A stretch of DNA of 9,281 nt from an uncultured cyanobacterium (lineage in GTDB: Bacteria; Cyanobacteriota; Vampirovibrionia; Gastranaerophilales; Gastranaerophilaceae). Each line of letters opens with the position of its first letter. Positions within the stretch are counted from its first letter, which is position 1. The notes beneath the pieces were generated by a model that did not search any database, was not told the DNA's origin, and saw only the letters and a list, made by a program, of their open reading frames with translations. Positions 1 through 8,604 of the stretch are shown here, piece after piece. The stretch is taken from assembly GCA_947073895.1 (NCBI GenBank), contig CAMTNN010000046.1:1-9281 (forward strand), given 5' to 3'. A program made the position numbers and the translations under genes.

Positions 1-1
1 A

Positions 2-865
<864 letters not shown>

Positions 866-868
<3 letters not shown>

Positions 869-883
869 GGAGATAGGAAATTG
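866..883 (+). promoter_or_regulatory. Ribosome binding site and TTG start of rpoC1
   Basis: The rpoB stop codon forms the left end of a strong Shine-Dalgarno sequence, TAAGGAG (866-872). It sits 8 bases before the TTG at 881. The protein from this TTG begins with the conserved beta' N-terminal segment (residues 11-56). The first ATG in the frame would fall at residue 93, after the zinc-binding cysteines. TTG is therefore the true start. Confidence 0.9.
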
Positions 884-2590
884 TCTACAAGTATTGATTA
901 TTTTGATTATATACGCATAAGCATCGCTTCACCTGAAAGAATTTTGAAGTGGTCTTATGGCGAGGTTACAAAACCTGAAACTATTAACTATAGAACTTTA
1001 AAACCTGAAAGAGACGGTTTATTCTGCGAAAGAATTTTCGGGCCAACGAAGGACTGGGAATGTTATTGCGGAAAGTACAAAAGAGTTAGACATAAAGGTA
1101 TCATCTGCGAAAGATGCGGCGTTGAAGTTACTGACTCTAAAGTAAGACGTCACAGAATGGGACACATTGCTCTTGCAGCTCCTGTTTCTCATATCTGGTT
1201 CTTAAAAGGTATTCCTTCATATCTTGGTTTATTACTTGATATGACTTTGAAAGATCTTGAACAAGTTATTTACTTCAATAACTATGTTGTAATTGATCCG
1301 GCAGATAGTCCGTTCAAGAAATTCCAACTTCTTTCTGAAGAAGAATATGAAGACTTTATAATGGAAAACGAAGAAAGCAAGCTTGAAGTTGGTATTGGTG
1401 CAGAAGCTATTAAAAAGCTTTTAGCTGAGATTAATGTGAAAGAACTTGCTGAAGAAATCAGAACTGAATTAGCAAACGGTGTTACATCAGTTCAGAAAAA
1501 AGGTAAATTAATTAAGAGATTGAGACTTCTTGACTCATTAATTTCTTCCGAGACTGACCCAACCTGGATGGTTATGGATGTATTACCTGTAACACCTCCT
1601 GATTTGAGACCAATGGTTCAGTTAGATGGTGGCAGATTTGCTACTTCTGATTTGAACGATTTATACAGAAGAGTTATTAACAGAAACAACCGTTTACAAA
1701 GACTTCTTGAAATGGGTGCTCCTGAAATTATCGTAAGAAACGAAAAACGTATGTTACAGGAAGCTGTTGATGCTCTTATCGATAACGGCAGACGCGGCAG
1801 AACAGTTGTTGGACCTAACAACAGAGCGTTGAAATCATTATCTAACATTATTGAAGGTAAACAAGGTCGTTTCCGTCAAAACTTGTTAGGTAAACGTGTT
1901 GACTACTCAGGCCGTTCAGTTATCGTAGTTGGTCCTACATTGAAACTTAACCAATGCGGTTTGCCAAAAGAAATGGCAATTGAATTATTCAAACCGTTTG
2001 TTGTTAATAAATTAATCGAAAGAGGCTATGTTCAAAACATTAAATCTGCTAAGAAAATGATAGAACGCTCAGACGCTAAAGTTTGGGATATCCTAGAAGA
2101 GATTATTGACGGACACCCTGTAATGTTGAACCGTGCTCCGACCCTTCACAGACTTGGTATTCAAGCATTTGAACCAAAATTGGTTGAAGGTAGAGCAATC
2201 CAGTTGCATCCGCTTGTATGTACAGCATTTAACGCTGACTTCGACGGTGACCAAATGGCTGTTCACGTACCTCTTTCAATTGAAGCTCAGACAGAAGCTA
2301 GAATGCTTATGCTTGCTACAAACAATATCTTAGCTCCTGCTAACGGTAAACCAATCATCACTCCTTCTCAGGATATGGTATTGGGTATGTACTACTTGAC
2401 AATTATGAAGAATCCGGAAATGGATGTTAAAGGTTACTTCTATAACTTCCAGGATGCTATTTCAGCTCTTGAAGCTAAGGTAATCACTCTTCACGATAAG
2501 ATTGTAGTACGTGATGAAAAAGGTAAGAGAATTGAAACTACAGTTGGAAGAATTATTTTCAACAAAGCAGTTAGAAAAGCGCTAGCATAG
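881..2590 (+). CDS. rpoC1: RNA polymerase gamma subunit (N-terminal half of split beta', RpoC1)
   Basis: This protein forms the clamp and catalytic-centre half of beta' in the transcription core enzyme. Residues 47-81 hold the zinc-binding site, with cysteines at 61, 63, 76 and 79 (CYC...CERC). Residues 330-352 match the conserved switch and active-site block ([16 protein letters not shown]). Residues 416-427 read [12 protein letters not shown]. Residues 451-458 are the catalytic motif NADFDGDQ, whose aspartates 453, 455 and 457 hold the catalytic magnesium. At 569 residues it is somewhat shorter than the roughly 620-630 residues I recall for cyanobacterial gamma subunits. It ends in [17 protein letters not shown], about where cyanobacterial RpoC1 ends. 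It follows rpoB by 12 bases and precedes rpoC2 by 21. No catalytic residue is missing, so this is a functional subunit and not a broken rpoC. Confidence 0.97.
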   Translation: MSTSIDYFDYIRISIASPERILKWSYGEVTKPETINYRTLKPERDGLFCERIFGPTKDWECYCGKYKRVRHKGIICERCGVEVTDSKVRRHRMGHIALAAPVSHIWFLKGIPSYLGLLLDMTLKDLEQVIYFNNYVVIDPADSPFKKFQLLSEEEYEDFIMENEESKLEVGIGAEAIKKLLAEINVKELAEEIRTELANGVTSVQKKGKLIKRLRLLDSLISSETDPTWMVMDVLPVTPPDLRPMVQLDGGRFATSDLNDLYRRVINRNNRLQRLLEMGAPEIIVRNEKRMLQEAVDALIDNGRRGRTVVGPNNRALKSLSNIIEGKQGRFRQNLLGKRVDYSGRSVIVVGPTLKLNQCGLPKEMAIELFKPFVVNKLIERGYVQNIKSAKKMIERSDAKVWDILEEIIDGHPVMLNRAPTLHRLGIQAFEPKLVEGRAIQLHPLVCTAFNADFDGDQMAVHVPLSIEAQTEARMLMLATNNILAPANGKPIITPSQDMVLGMYYLTIMKNPEMDVKGYFYNFQDAISALEAKVITLHDKIVVRDEKGKRIETTVGRIIFNKAVRKALA

Positions 2591-2596
2591 AAAATT

Positions 2597-2614
2597 AAAG
2601 GAAAAGGTAATATG
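2597..2614 (+). promoter_or_regulatory. Ribosome binding site of rpoC2
   Basis: AAAGGA at 2597-2602 lies 9 bases before the ATG at 2612, with a second purine run (GAAAAGG) between. Independent ribosome binding here supports a genuine split of beta' and argues against a sequencing error or nonsense mutation in a fused rpoC. Confidence 0.8.
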
Positions 2615-5600
2615 GAAAATACTTATACACATAAAAGTCACGCTCCTGAGTTCATTAACAAACAAATGGACAAAAAGGGTTTGAACAAATTGTTGGCTCA
2701 AATGTATTTGGAATACGGCGGTGCTAAAACTGCTGAACTTGCAAACACACTTAAAAACTTGGGCTACAGATACGCTACAAAATCAGGTGTTACAATTTCA
2801 ATTGCTGACCTTTCAGTTCCAGAATCTAAAAAGGAACTATTAAAAGAAGCTGAAGCAGAAATTGAAAAGTCTACTAACAGATACCTTAAAGGTGAAATTA
2901 CTGAAGTAGAAAGATATACAAAAGTTATTGATACTTGGTCTGAAACAACAGCTAAGTTGACAGAACAAGTAGTTGAAAACTTTGACAAACTGAACCCTGT
3001 ATATATGATGGCATTCTCCGGTGCGAGAGGTAACTTATCACAGGTATCACAGTTGGTTGGTATGAGAGGTCTGATGGCAGACGCACAAGGTCAAATCATC
3101 GACTTGCCGATTACATCTAACTTTAAAGAAGGTTTGTCAGTAACCGAGTACATCATTTCTTCATACGGTGCACGTAAAGGTCTGGTAGATACAGCGTTAA
3201 AAACAGCTGACTCTGGTTATTTGACAAGACGTCTTGTTGACGTTGCTCAAGATGTTATCATTCGTGATGCAGATTGCGGCGGAGACAAATATATCAATAT
3301 GAAGCCTATCTGTGATGGGGACAATATTATTGTACCTCTTATTGACAGATTATTAGGCAGAACTGTTGCTCAGGATATTTTTGATGAAGATGGTAAAACA
3401 TTGTTAGTAGCTAAAGATACAACAATGGATAGAAAAGATATCAAAAAGATTTCTCACCTTAACCTTACTGAGCTTAAGGTTCGTTCAGGTTTAACTTGCG
3501 GACTTGAGTATGGTGTTTGTCAAAAATGTTATGGTTGGGCTCTTACAACTCAAAAATTGGTTGATGTTGGTGAAGCAATTGGTATTATCGCAGCTCAATC
3601 AATTGGTGAACCTGGTACACAGCTTACAATGAGAACCTTCCACACAGGTGGTGCGGTTGGCGTTAAAGAAGCTACAAGAGAAGTTCATACAACAGTTGCC
3701 GGTAAAGTTTCATCTAAGCTTAAAACAAGAGAACTTAGAACTCGTCACGGGGATGTTGTTAGAGTTTCTATTTACGAAGCAGATATTGAAGTTGTTGGTT
3801 CTAAGAAAACTGAAAAATATCATATTCCGGCAGGTGCTACAATATTCTTTGAAGACGGGCAAGAAGTTGAAAAAGATTATAAACTTGCTGAATTCAGACC
3901 ATCTTCAAATGATGCAGGTCGTTTGACAGAAAAAGCTACTAAAGATATCAACTCTGATATGTCAGGTGAAGTTTTATTTGAAGACTTTGTTGCAGATGAA
4001 AAGAAAGATAGACAAGGTAACATTTCAAGAACTGCTAACAAAAACGGTATTGTTTGGATTATCGGTGGTGATGTTTATAACTTGCCTGGTGGTTCAAAAG
4101 TATTAGTTAGCGATGAACAAGCTGTTAAATCAGGTGATAAACTAGCTGAGACACTTATGATTTCTGAACACGGCGGTGAAGTTAGATATGCTGAAGACTT
4201 AGAAATCGAAGAAGTTAAATCCGGTAAGAATAAAATTAATAAGATTGTTCATGGTAAAGAAATTACTATCGTTATCGCATCATTAACTCCTGCAAATGCT
4301 TCATTTGAACAAACTAAGAAAGAGCAATTGTGGACAGTTAAATCAAACGGTGAAAAATATATCGTTAAAGCTCCTGTTGATACAACAGTTGAAAACGGTA
4401 TGATTATTGCTGAGTTGGTTGATGATGAATGCGCAGTAACTTCATCTGGTGAAATCAGATATATTGATGTAGAAGTTGATGACAACCAAATCGTTACAAG
4501 ACCTGGTAATATTGTATTTGTTCCAGAAGAAGTTCATCAGGTTAACAAAGATGCAACATTAAAAATGGTTGAAAACGGTACATTTGTTACAGCTGGTACT
4601 GAAGTTGTTAAAGATATCTACTGCCATATTGATGGTGTTGTAGAATTCAAAGAATTTAATGAAGTTATCCACGAAGTAACAATCAGACCTGGTGAAGTTC
4701 ATACTTTATCAAGTGTTTCTGAACTTAAAGTTGAAGAAGGTGCTGTTGTTGAAGCAGGTACTGTAATTGCTAAAGGTGTAAAAGCAAAAGAAACTTCTAT
4801 TGTTACTATAATGGAAATGGATTTTGATGATTTAGATATCGATGATTTGGATGAAGAAATTGATACAACTTCTCTTGATGAAGAATCTATCGATGACAGA
4901 CCTATCCAAATTTTGGTTAGACCTGTTCAACCTATGTTTATTGAACCAAAAGAAGTTTCAATTGAATTCAATACAACTGATGAATTAATTAATATTGTTC
5001 CTGTAACACAGTTACAGTTCAAAGACGGTGCTAGAGTTAGAAATCTTGACGGTGCAACTCTAACAAGAACATCATTAGTTCTTCAAATGCAAGGTTACTT
5101 ATCACACCTTAAAGGTTTGGTAGAGCTTGATGCAACTGGAGAATTGAAGATTGTTGTATTGGAAACTCTAATTGTTCGTCGTGAACAAGAAGGTAATTCT
5201 AAGATGAACGCTTCACTTCAAACATCACTTCTTGTTGAAAACGGTCAAGTAATTGATCCTAAGACTCCGGTTGCTAAGACTGAAGTATTAGCTATCAATG
5301 ACGGTGTTGCTTCTGTTAAAGGTGATGTAACTGAATCAAGAAGATTACTAGTAAACTGTGCTAACTTTGAAACAGTTATTGAAACTAAGAATAAGCCTTC
5401 AGTTAAGAAAGGCGACTTTATTAAACTTGATACTGAATTAGCTTCATCTGGTGAAACAGCTACTGTTTCTGGTAAAATCGTTGATGTTTCAGCAAAATCA
5501 GTAACAATCAGAAATGGTCGTCCATACTTGATTAGCCCTGGTACAATGTTACAGGTTATGGAAGGTTCTTTGGTACTACGTGGTGATATGCTTGCTACAT

Positions 5601-6478
5601 TGGTATTCGAAAGAGAAAAAACAGGCGATATCGTACAAGGTCTTCCAAGAGTAGAAGAACTTCTTGAAGCAAGAAAACCAAAAGATTGTGCTATTTTAGC
5701 AGAAGCTGATGGTACTGCTGAAATCGAAATTGAAGATGATGTACCTAGATTATTCTTAGTAACTGATGAAGGTTCAAGATCTGAAATTAAGTTTGCTATT
5801 GATGCAAGCATTGTGGTTCAAAATAAACAAAAAATTAAAAAAGGTCAGCCTTTAACAAGCGGTCCTTTGAACCCACACGATGTAATCAGACTTTGCGGAC
5901 CAGAAGAAGCTCAACAGTACTTGGTAGATGAAGTTCAACGTGTATACCGTTCACAAGGTGTAGAAATTGCGGATAAACATATTGAAATCATTGTTCGTCA
6001 AATGACTAAGAAAGTTCGTATTGTTGATCCTGGTGATACTAACTTGTTGCCTGGTGAACTTGTAGAACTTCAAACATTTGAAAATGAAAACAAAGCTGTT
6101 AAAGAACATGAAGGTGCAGAAGCAACTTGTGAATATATGTTATTAGGTATCACAAAAGCTTCATTGAACACTGAATCATTTATTTCAGCTGCTTCATTCC
6201 AGGAAACTACAAGAATTCTTACAGAAGCTGCAGTTGATGGTAAGAAAGACTTATTAAGAGGTTTGAAAGAAAACGTTATTATTGGTCGTCTTATCCCAGC
6301 TGGTACAGGTTTCCACCACTTGTCTAACGCTAATGAAGAACGCGATAGAGAAGCTCAAAAGAGAGCTGCTCAACGCAATCAGGCAAGAAAACCTTCTGCA
6401 ATCTTGGAAGAGATTGAAGGCATGTTTGGTTCTCCTGAATTAGTAAGTGGTAAAGAAGCTTCTAACGAAGAAGAATAG
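2612..6478 (+). CDS. rpoC2: RNA polymerase beta' subunit, C-terminal half (RpoC2), with giant trigger-loop insertion
   Basis: This is the second half of split beta'. It carries the bridge helix, trigger loop and jaw of the core polymerase. In order: residues 130-180 ([15 protein letters not shown], then GMRGLMAD); the bridge helix at about 185-213 ([20 protein letters not shown] onward); a second zinc site with cysteines 222, 296, 303 and 306; and the first half of the trigger loop at 321-346, with M340, R341 and H344 matching the catalytic Met-Arg-His of E. coli. Residues 1005-1030 ([20 protein letters not shown]) resume the conserved domain. About 650 residues between these halves form an SI3-type insertion, a feature of cyanobacterial enzymes. 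It includes a strongly acidic tract at 734-762. The conserved end block [13 protein letters not shown] (1221-1233) is followed by a charged tail. The length of 1288 residues is close to the cyanobacterial size of about 1300. The opening 220 residues read as cyanobacterial RpoC2. A strong terminator follows. Confidence 0.97.
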   Translation: MENTYTHKSHAPEFINKQMDKKGLNKLLAQMYLEYGGAKTAELANTLKNLGYRYATKSGVTISIADLSVPESKKELLKEAEAEIEKSTNRYLKGEITEVERYTKVIDTWSETTAKLTEQVVENFDKLNPVYMMAFSGARGNLSQVSQLVGMRGLMADAQGQIIDLPITSNFKEGLSVTEYIISSYGARKGLVDTALKTADSGYLTRRLVDVAQDVIIRDADCGGDKYINMKPICDGDNIIVPLIDRLLGRTVAQDIFDEDGKTLLVAKDTTMDRKDIKKISHLNLTELKVRSGLTCGLEYGVCQKCYGWALTTQKLVDVGEAIGIIAAQSIGEPGTQLTMRTFHTGGAVGVKEATREVHTTVAGKVSSKLKTRELRTRHGDVVRVSIYEADIEVVGSKKTEKYHIPAGATIFFEDGQEVEKDYKLAEFRPSSNDAGRLTEKATKDINSDMSGEVLFEDFVADEKKDRQGNISRTANKNGIVWIIGGDVYNLPGGSKVLVSDEQAVKSGDKLAETLMISEHGGEVRYAEDLEIEEVKSGKNKINKIVHGKEITIVIASLTPANASFEQTKKEQLWTVKSNGEKYIVKAPVDTTVENGMIIAELVDDECAVTSSGEIRYIDVEVDDNQIVTRPGNIVFVPEEVHQVNKDATLKMVENGTFVTAGTEVVKDIYCHIDGVVEFKEFNEVIHEVTIRPGEVHTLSSVSELKVEEGAVVEAGTVIAKGVKAKETSIVTIMEMDFDDLDIDDLDEEIDTTSLDEESIDDRPIQILVRPVQPMFIEPKEVSIEFNTTDELINIVPVTQLQFKDGARVRNLDGATLTRTSLVLQMQGYLSHLKGLVELDATGELKIVVLETLIVRREQEGNSKMNASLQTSLLVENGQVIDPKTPVAKTEVLAINDGVASVKGDVTESRRLLVNCANFETVIETKNKPSVKKGDFIKLDTELASSGETATVSGKIVDVSAKSVTIRNGRPYLISPGTMLQVMEGSLVLRGDMLATLVFEREKTGDIVQGLPRVEELLEARKPKDCAILAEADGTAEIEIEDDVPRLFLVTDEGSRSEIKFAIDASIVVQNKQKIKKGQPLTSGPLNPHDVIRLCGPEEAQQYLVDEVQRVYRSQGVEIADKHIEIIVRQMTKKVRIVDPGDTNLLPGELVELQTFENENKAVKEHEGAEATCEYMLLGITKASLNTESFISAASFQETTRILTEAAVDGKKDLLRGLKENVIIGRLIPAGTGFHHLSNANEERDREAQKRAAQRNQARKPSAILEEIEGMFGSPELVSGKEASNEEE

Positions 6479-6495
6479 TGTAATAGAGAGAATAT

Positions 6496-6534
6496 AAACC
6501 TCTTGTGATATAATTTTCACAAGAGGTTTTTTTT
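6496..6534 (+). terminator. Rho-independent terminator of the rpoB-rpoC1-rpoC2 operon
   Basis: A perfect 13-bp stem pairs AAACCTCTTGTGA (6496-6508) with TCACAAGAGGTTT (6517-6529) around an 8-base AT loop. It leads directly into eight T residues (6527-6534). It starts 17 bases after the rpoC2 stop, so it closes the polymerase operon and makes the XRE gene a separate unit. Confidence 0.95.
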
Positions 6535-6549
6535 ATTAAAAGTATAACA

Positions 6550-6580
6550 TTCTAAATATAGTATTAGTTTTCTAAATATA
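6550..6580 (+). repeat. Direct repeat TTCTAAATATA x2, possible operator or upstream element
   Basis: Two identical 11-base copies lie at 6550-6560 and 6570-6580. They start exactly 20 bases apart, close to two turns of the helix, so both would face the same side of the DNA. They lie just upstream of the XRE gene promoter. Autoregulation by the encoded DNA-binding protein is an inference. In DNA this AT-rich, a chance repeat or a plain polymerase-contact (UP) element is also possible. Confidence 0.4.
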
Positions 6581-6585
6581 ATTTA

Positions 6586-6615
6586 TTGATAATTTCCTAA
6601 TTATATTTTTAAAAT
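6586..6615 (+). promoter_or_regulatory. Candidate sigma-70-type promoter of the XRE gene
   Basis: TTGATA (6586-6591) and TAAAAT (6610-6615) each match the consensus at five of six positions, with an 18-base spacer. Transcription would begin at or within a base or two of the A of the ATG at 6623, giving a leaderless message. A competing -10 hexamer, TATAAT at 6577-6582, is perfect but has no good -35 partner. Confidence 0.4.
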
Positions 6616-6622
6616 ATATATT

Positions 6623-6844
6623 ATGAGCGAAGATTCAAGATTAAAAAATTTAGGAATTAACATTAAAGTTGCAAGACTAAGAAGATGCGTATCACAGGAA
6701 AAACTTGCAGAAATGGTTGGAATTTCAAGAAATTCAGTCAGTTTGATTGAAACAGGAAAATTGCACCCAACTATTTTAAAAGTTGTTGATATAGCAAAAT
6801 CATTGGATATTGAAATAGGTCAACTCTTGGAAAACTTGGGTTAA
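6623..6844 (+). CDS. Small XRE-family helix-turn-helix transcriptional regulator
   Basis: This 73-residue protein is almost entirely one HTH_3/Cro-CI-type DNA-binding domain. Residues 10-22 form helix 1 (IKVARLRR). Residues 24-33 (SQEKLAEMVG) are the first helix of the helix-turn-helix and 35-47 (SRNSVSLIETGK) the recognition helix. Residues 51-70 form the closing helices. It resembles the short stand-alone regulators of the YozG type found in many bacteria, which act as dimers on their own or a neighbouring promoter. There is no sensor domain. No Shine-Dalgarno sequence precedes the ATG; the 20 bases before it are only A and T. The protein's target is unknown; the 11-bp direct repeat upstream is the obvious candidate. 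It sits between the polymerase operon terminator and a dehydrogenase gene, probably as its own unit. Confidence 0.9.
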   Translation: MSEDSRLKNLGINIKVARLRRCVSQEKLAEMVGISRNSVSLIETGKLHPTILKVVDIAKSLDIEIGQLLENLG

Positions 6845-6859
6845 GTATTTTTTTATTCA

Positions 6860-6943
6860 GTGAAGCAGTTCTTTAAGCGAAGAGTATATTTTATACTCTT
6901 ATACTTGCTTGCGTTACAGCTTTTTTTAGTGTATCGTAAATAA
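6860..6943 (+). CDS. Possible membrane microprotein (27 codons), weakly supported
   Basis: A GTG at 6860 opens a 27-codon frame. It encodes a basic start (KQFFKRR), a hydrophobic run of about 17 residues (VYFILLYLLALQLFLVY) and a basic end (RK). That is the layout of a single membrane-spanning peptide. The frame is the same as that of the XRE gene, with no stop between the XRE TAA (6842-6844) and 6941. Against it: no ribosome binding site, a GTG start, and overlap with a hairpin that explains much of the sequence. T-rich DNA also readily encodes Phe and Leu by chance. Confidence 0.2.
   Translation: MKQFFKRRVYFILLYLLALQLFLVYRK
6863..6927 (+). terminator. Imperfect long hairpin with T-tract, likely terminator of the XRE gene
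   Basis: The top of the structure is a perfect 9-bp stem, AAGAGTATA (6880-6888) with TATACTCTT (6892-6900), around a TTT loop. Below it AAGC (6875-6878) can pair with GCTT (6907-6910). At the base AAGC (6863-6866) pairs with GCTT (6919-6922), separated by internal loops. Seven T residues follow (6921-6927). The apical stem alone is certain as a sequence feature; its role as a terminator is inferred, because the lower stem is interrupted. Confidence 0.45.
6914..6942 (+). promoter_or_regulatory. Weak candidate promoter of the FAD-dehydrogenase gene
   Basis: TTACAG (6914-6919) and TAAATA (6937-6942) are spaced by 17 bases. TTGCGT (6909-6914) with TATCGT (6932-6937) is an alternative, also with a 17-base spacer. 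Neither is strong. A promoter somewhere here is expected if the preceding hairpin terminates transcription. Confidence 0.25.
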
Positions 6944-6967
6944 GTAATAGCTTATAGGAGTGTTGAT

Positions 6968-8344
6968 ATGTATAATGTAGCGATAATCGGGGCTGGTCCT
7001 GCGGGAATTTTTTCTGCGCTTGAAATTGTAAAACTTCGTCCTGATTGGAAAGTTGTGCTGATTGAAAAAGGACAAAAAATTGAAAAACGTATTTGTCCGA
7101 TTAGAGCAGGTTCTCCAAAATGTGTTAACTGTAAACGTTGCGGTTTGCTATGCGGTTGGGGTGGAGCCGGAGCTTTTTCTGATGGCAAGCTTACACTTAC
7201 TCCTGATGTTGGCGGTCACCTTGTTGATTATATGAGCAGGGAAAAAGTTGAAGAGTATATTAAATACGCTGATGATTTATATTTAGAACATGGTGCAACT
7301 GACGAAGTTTTTGGAACTGATATGGAAACATTCCGAGAAATTGAAAGACAGGCGGCTTTAGCTGAGCTTAAGCTTGTTCATTCTCCTGTTAGACACCTTG
7401 GAACAGAAAGAAGTCTTGATGTTTTAAAACACATGCAAGATTATTTGGATGATAAAATTACTATTTTAAATAATGTAGCAGCTAAAAGTCTTATTGTTGA
7501 ATGTGAGCAAGTAAAGGGTATTGTTCTTGATAATGGTGAGACAATAAAGGCAGAGTATACAATTATAGCTCCGGGAAGAGAAGGTGCAGATTGGCTTACT
7601 CAAGAATTTGCGAAGAATAAAATTGGTATGGTTAACAATGCTGTTGATGTTGGTGTTCGTGTTGAATTACCGGCACCGGTATTTGCACCGTTAACTGATA
7701 AATTATATGAGTCTAAATTGGTTTATTATTCACCAACATTTGGAGATGCGGTTAGAACCTTCTGTATGAATCCAAACGGTGAAGTTGTACAAGAGAACTA
7801 TAACGGTATAGCAACTGTAAACGGCCATAGTTATGCGAATATTAAAACAAAAAATACTAACTTTGCACTTCTCGTTAGTGAAAAGTTTACTGAACCGTTT
7901 AAAGAACCAATTCAATACGGTCAGCATATTGCAAGTCTTGCTAATATGCTTGCAGGTGGTATTTTAGTTCAAAGATTCGGTGATTTGTTGGAAGGAAGAC
8001 GTTCAACTCCTGAAAGAATCAAGTCAAGTATAATTGAACCGACTTTGACTTGTGCAACACCGGGTGACTTAAGTCTTGTAATACCTTACAGGCAAATGAA
8101 AAGCATTATTGAAATGCTGTTTGCTTTGGACAAAATTGCTCCGGGAACGGCTTCAAGATATACATTGCTCTATGGTATTGAAGTTAAGTTCTATTCTGCA
8201 AGAGTTAAATTAACAAATGAACTTGAAACAGAAGGGGTTAAGAACTTGTTTACAATCGGTGATGGTGCCGGTGTAACAAGAGGTTTGATACAAGCTTCTG
8301 CTTCAGGGGTTTATGTTGCACAGACCATTTGTGCAAGGGGTTAA
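6968..8344 (+). CDS. FAD-dependent dehydrogenase of the COG2509 type, with N-terminal cysteine cluster
   Basis: This 458-residue flavoprotein oxidoreductase is probably cytoplasmic, since no signal peptide or membrane segment is visible. Residues 4-34 form the FAD-binding Rossmann unit, with GAGPAG at 8-13 and the ribose-binding acidic residue E33. Residues 41-75 contain cysteines 43, 52, 55, 58 and 62, followed by GWGGAGAFSDGKL, the signature I associate with COG2509. APGREG (201-206) is the middle dinucleotide-binding motif. IGDGAGVTRGLIQASASG, near the C-terminus from residue 430, closes the FAD site. As far as I know, the family's substrate has not been established. The last four cysteines follow the C-x2-C-x2-C-x3-C spacing of ferredoxin clusters, so an iron-sulfur centre is conceivable but unproven. 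AGGAG (6956-6960) lies 7 bases before the ATG, which fixes the start. The gene stands alone between two hairpins. Confidence 0.9.
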   Translation: MYNVAIIGAGPAGIFSALEIVKLRPDWKVVLIEKGQKIEKRICPIRAGSPKCVNCKRCGLLCGWGGAGAFSDGKLTLTPDVGGHLVDYMSREKVEEYIKYADDLYLEHGATDEVFGTDMETFREIERQAALAELKLVHSPVRHLGTERSLDVLKHMQDYLDDKITILNNVAAKSLIVECEQVKGIVLDNGETIKAEYTIIAPGREGADWLTQEFAKNKIGMVNNAVDVGVRVELPAPVFAPLTDKLYESKLVYYSPTFGDAVRTFCMNPNGEVVQENYNGIATVNGHSYANIKTKNTNFALLVSEKFTEPFKEPIQYGQHIASLANMLAGGILVQRFGDLLEGRRSTPERIKSSIIEPTLTCATPGDLSLVIPYRQMKSIIEMLFALDKIAPGTASRYTLLYGIEVKFYSARVKLTNELETEGVKNLFTIGDGAGVTRGLIQASASGVYVAQTICARG

Positions 8345-8360
8345 AATAAATTGAAAAGAT

Positions 8361-8394
8361 AAAAAAGAAGGTCTTAAGCAAGACCTTCTTTTTT
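8361..8394 (+). terminator. Rho-independent terminator of the FAD-dehydrogenase gene
   Basis: A perfect 15-bp stem pairs AAAAAAGAAGGTCTT (8361-8375) with AAGACCTTCTTTTTT (8380-8394) around an AAGC loop. The 3' arm ends in six T residues. The 5' arm begins with six A residues, so the same hairpin could stop transcription from the other strand too. It lies 16 bases after the stop codon. Confidence 0.95.
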
Positions 8395-8413
8395 AGTACT
8401 TAAAAATGATAAT

Positions 8414-8445
8414 AAAAATTAATGCATTTTCTTGTGTTAATTTTT
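8414..8445. repeat. AT-rich inverted repeat between genes
   Basis: AAAAATTAA (8414-8422) is the exact inverted complement of TTAATTTTT (8437-8445), with a 14-base loop. The stem is entirely A-T and so is weak. It could be a secondary terminator or nothing functional. Confidence 0.3.
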
Positions 8446-8472
8446 GTAAATGCGAGTTTTAAGTGGCTAAAA

Positions 8473-8496
8473 AGTAGTAGTAGTAGTAGTAGTAGT
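8473..8496 (+). repeat. Trinucleotide microsatellite, (AGT)8
   Basis: Eight perfect AGT units occupy the gap between the FAD-dehydrogenase terminator and the unknown gene. The tract ends 108 bases before that gene's start and about 30 bases upstream of its best candidate promoter. Perfect repeats of this length are uncommon in bacteria and are prone to slipped-strand copy-number change. Read in one frame it would encode eight serines in a 33-codon frame (8422-8523) that lacks a ribosome binding site. Confidence 0.95.
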
Positions 8497-8526
8497 TTGC
8501 ACAAAATTTTATTTATACCCTAAAGT

Positions 8527-8554
8527 TTTTCAAGAAAATGCCGTTACATATAAA
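8527..8554 (+). promoter_or_regulatory. Candidate promoter of the unknown gene at 8605
   Basis: TTTTCA (8527-8532) and TATAAA (8549-8554) are separated by 16 bases. The start of transcription would fall near 8561, giving a leader of about 44 bases. An alternative is TTGCAC (8497-8502), which abuts the microsatellite, with TAAAGT (8521-8526) at 18 bases. Confidence 0.35.
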
Positions 8555-8604
8555 GTAATTTACAAAATACATAGAGGATATGACAGAAAGAAAGGAAGTA
8601 GACA

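Noticed and set aside
2588..2611. A nonsense mutation or sequencing error splitting a single rpoC gene
   Set aside because: The break has its own ribosome binding site and ATG, falls where cyanobacterial rpoC1 and rpoC2 separate, and the second protein begins with RpoC2-like sequence.
5245..5811. 188-residue reading frame on the minus strand inside rpoC2
   Set aside because: It is antisense to well-conserved RpoC2 codons, has Ser/Thr-rich composition typical of a shadow frame, and matches no family I know.
8406..8462. 18-residue frame with three cysteines upstream of the microsatellite
   Set aside because: No ribosome binding site, AT-rich low-information sequence, and overlap with an inverted repeat; too short to separate from chance.
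8473..8496. AGT tract as the start of a CRISPR array or other spaced repeat
   Set aside because: The units are contiguous three-base repeats with no spacers; it is a simple microsatellite.
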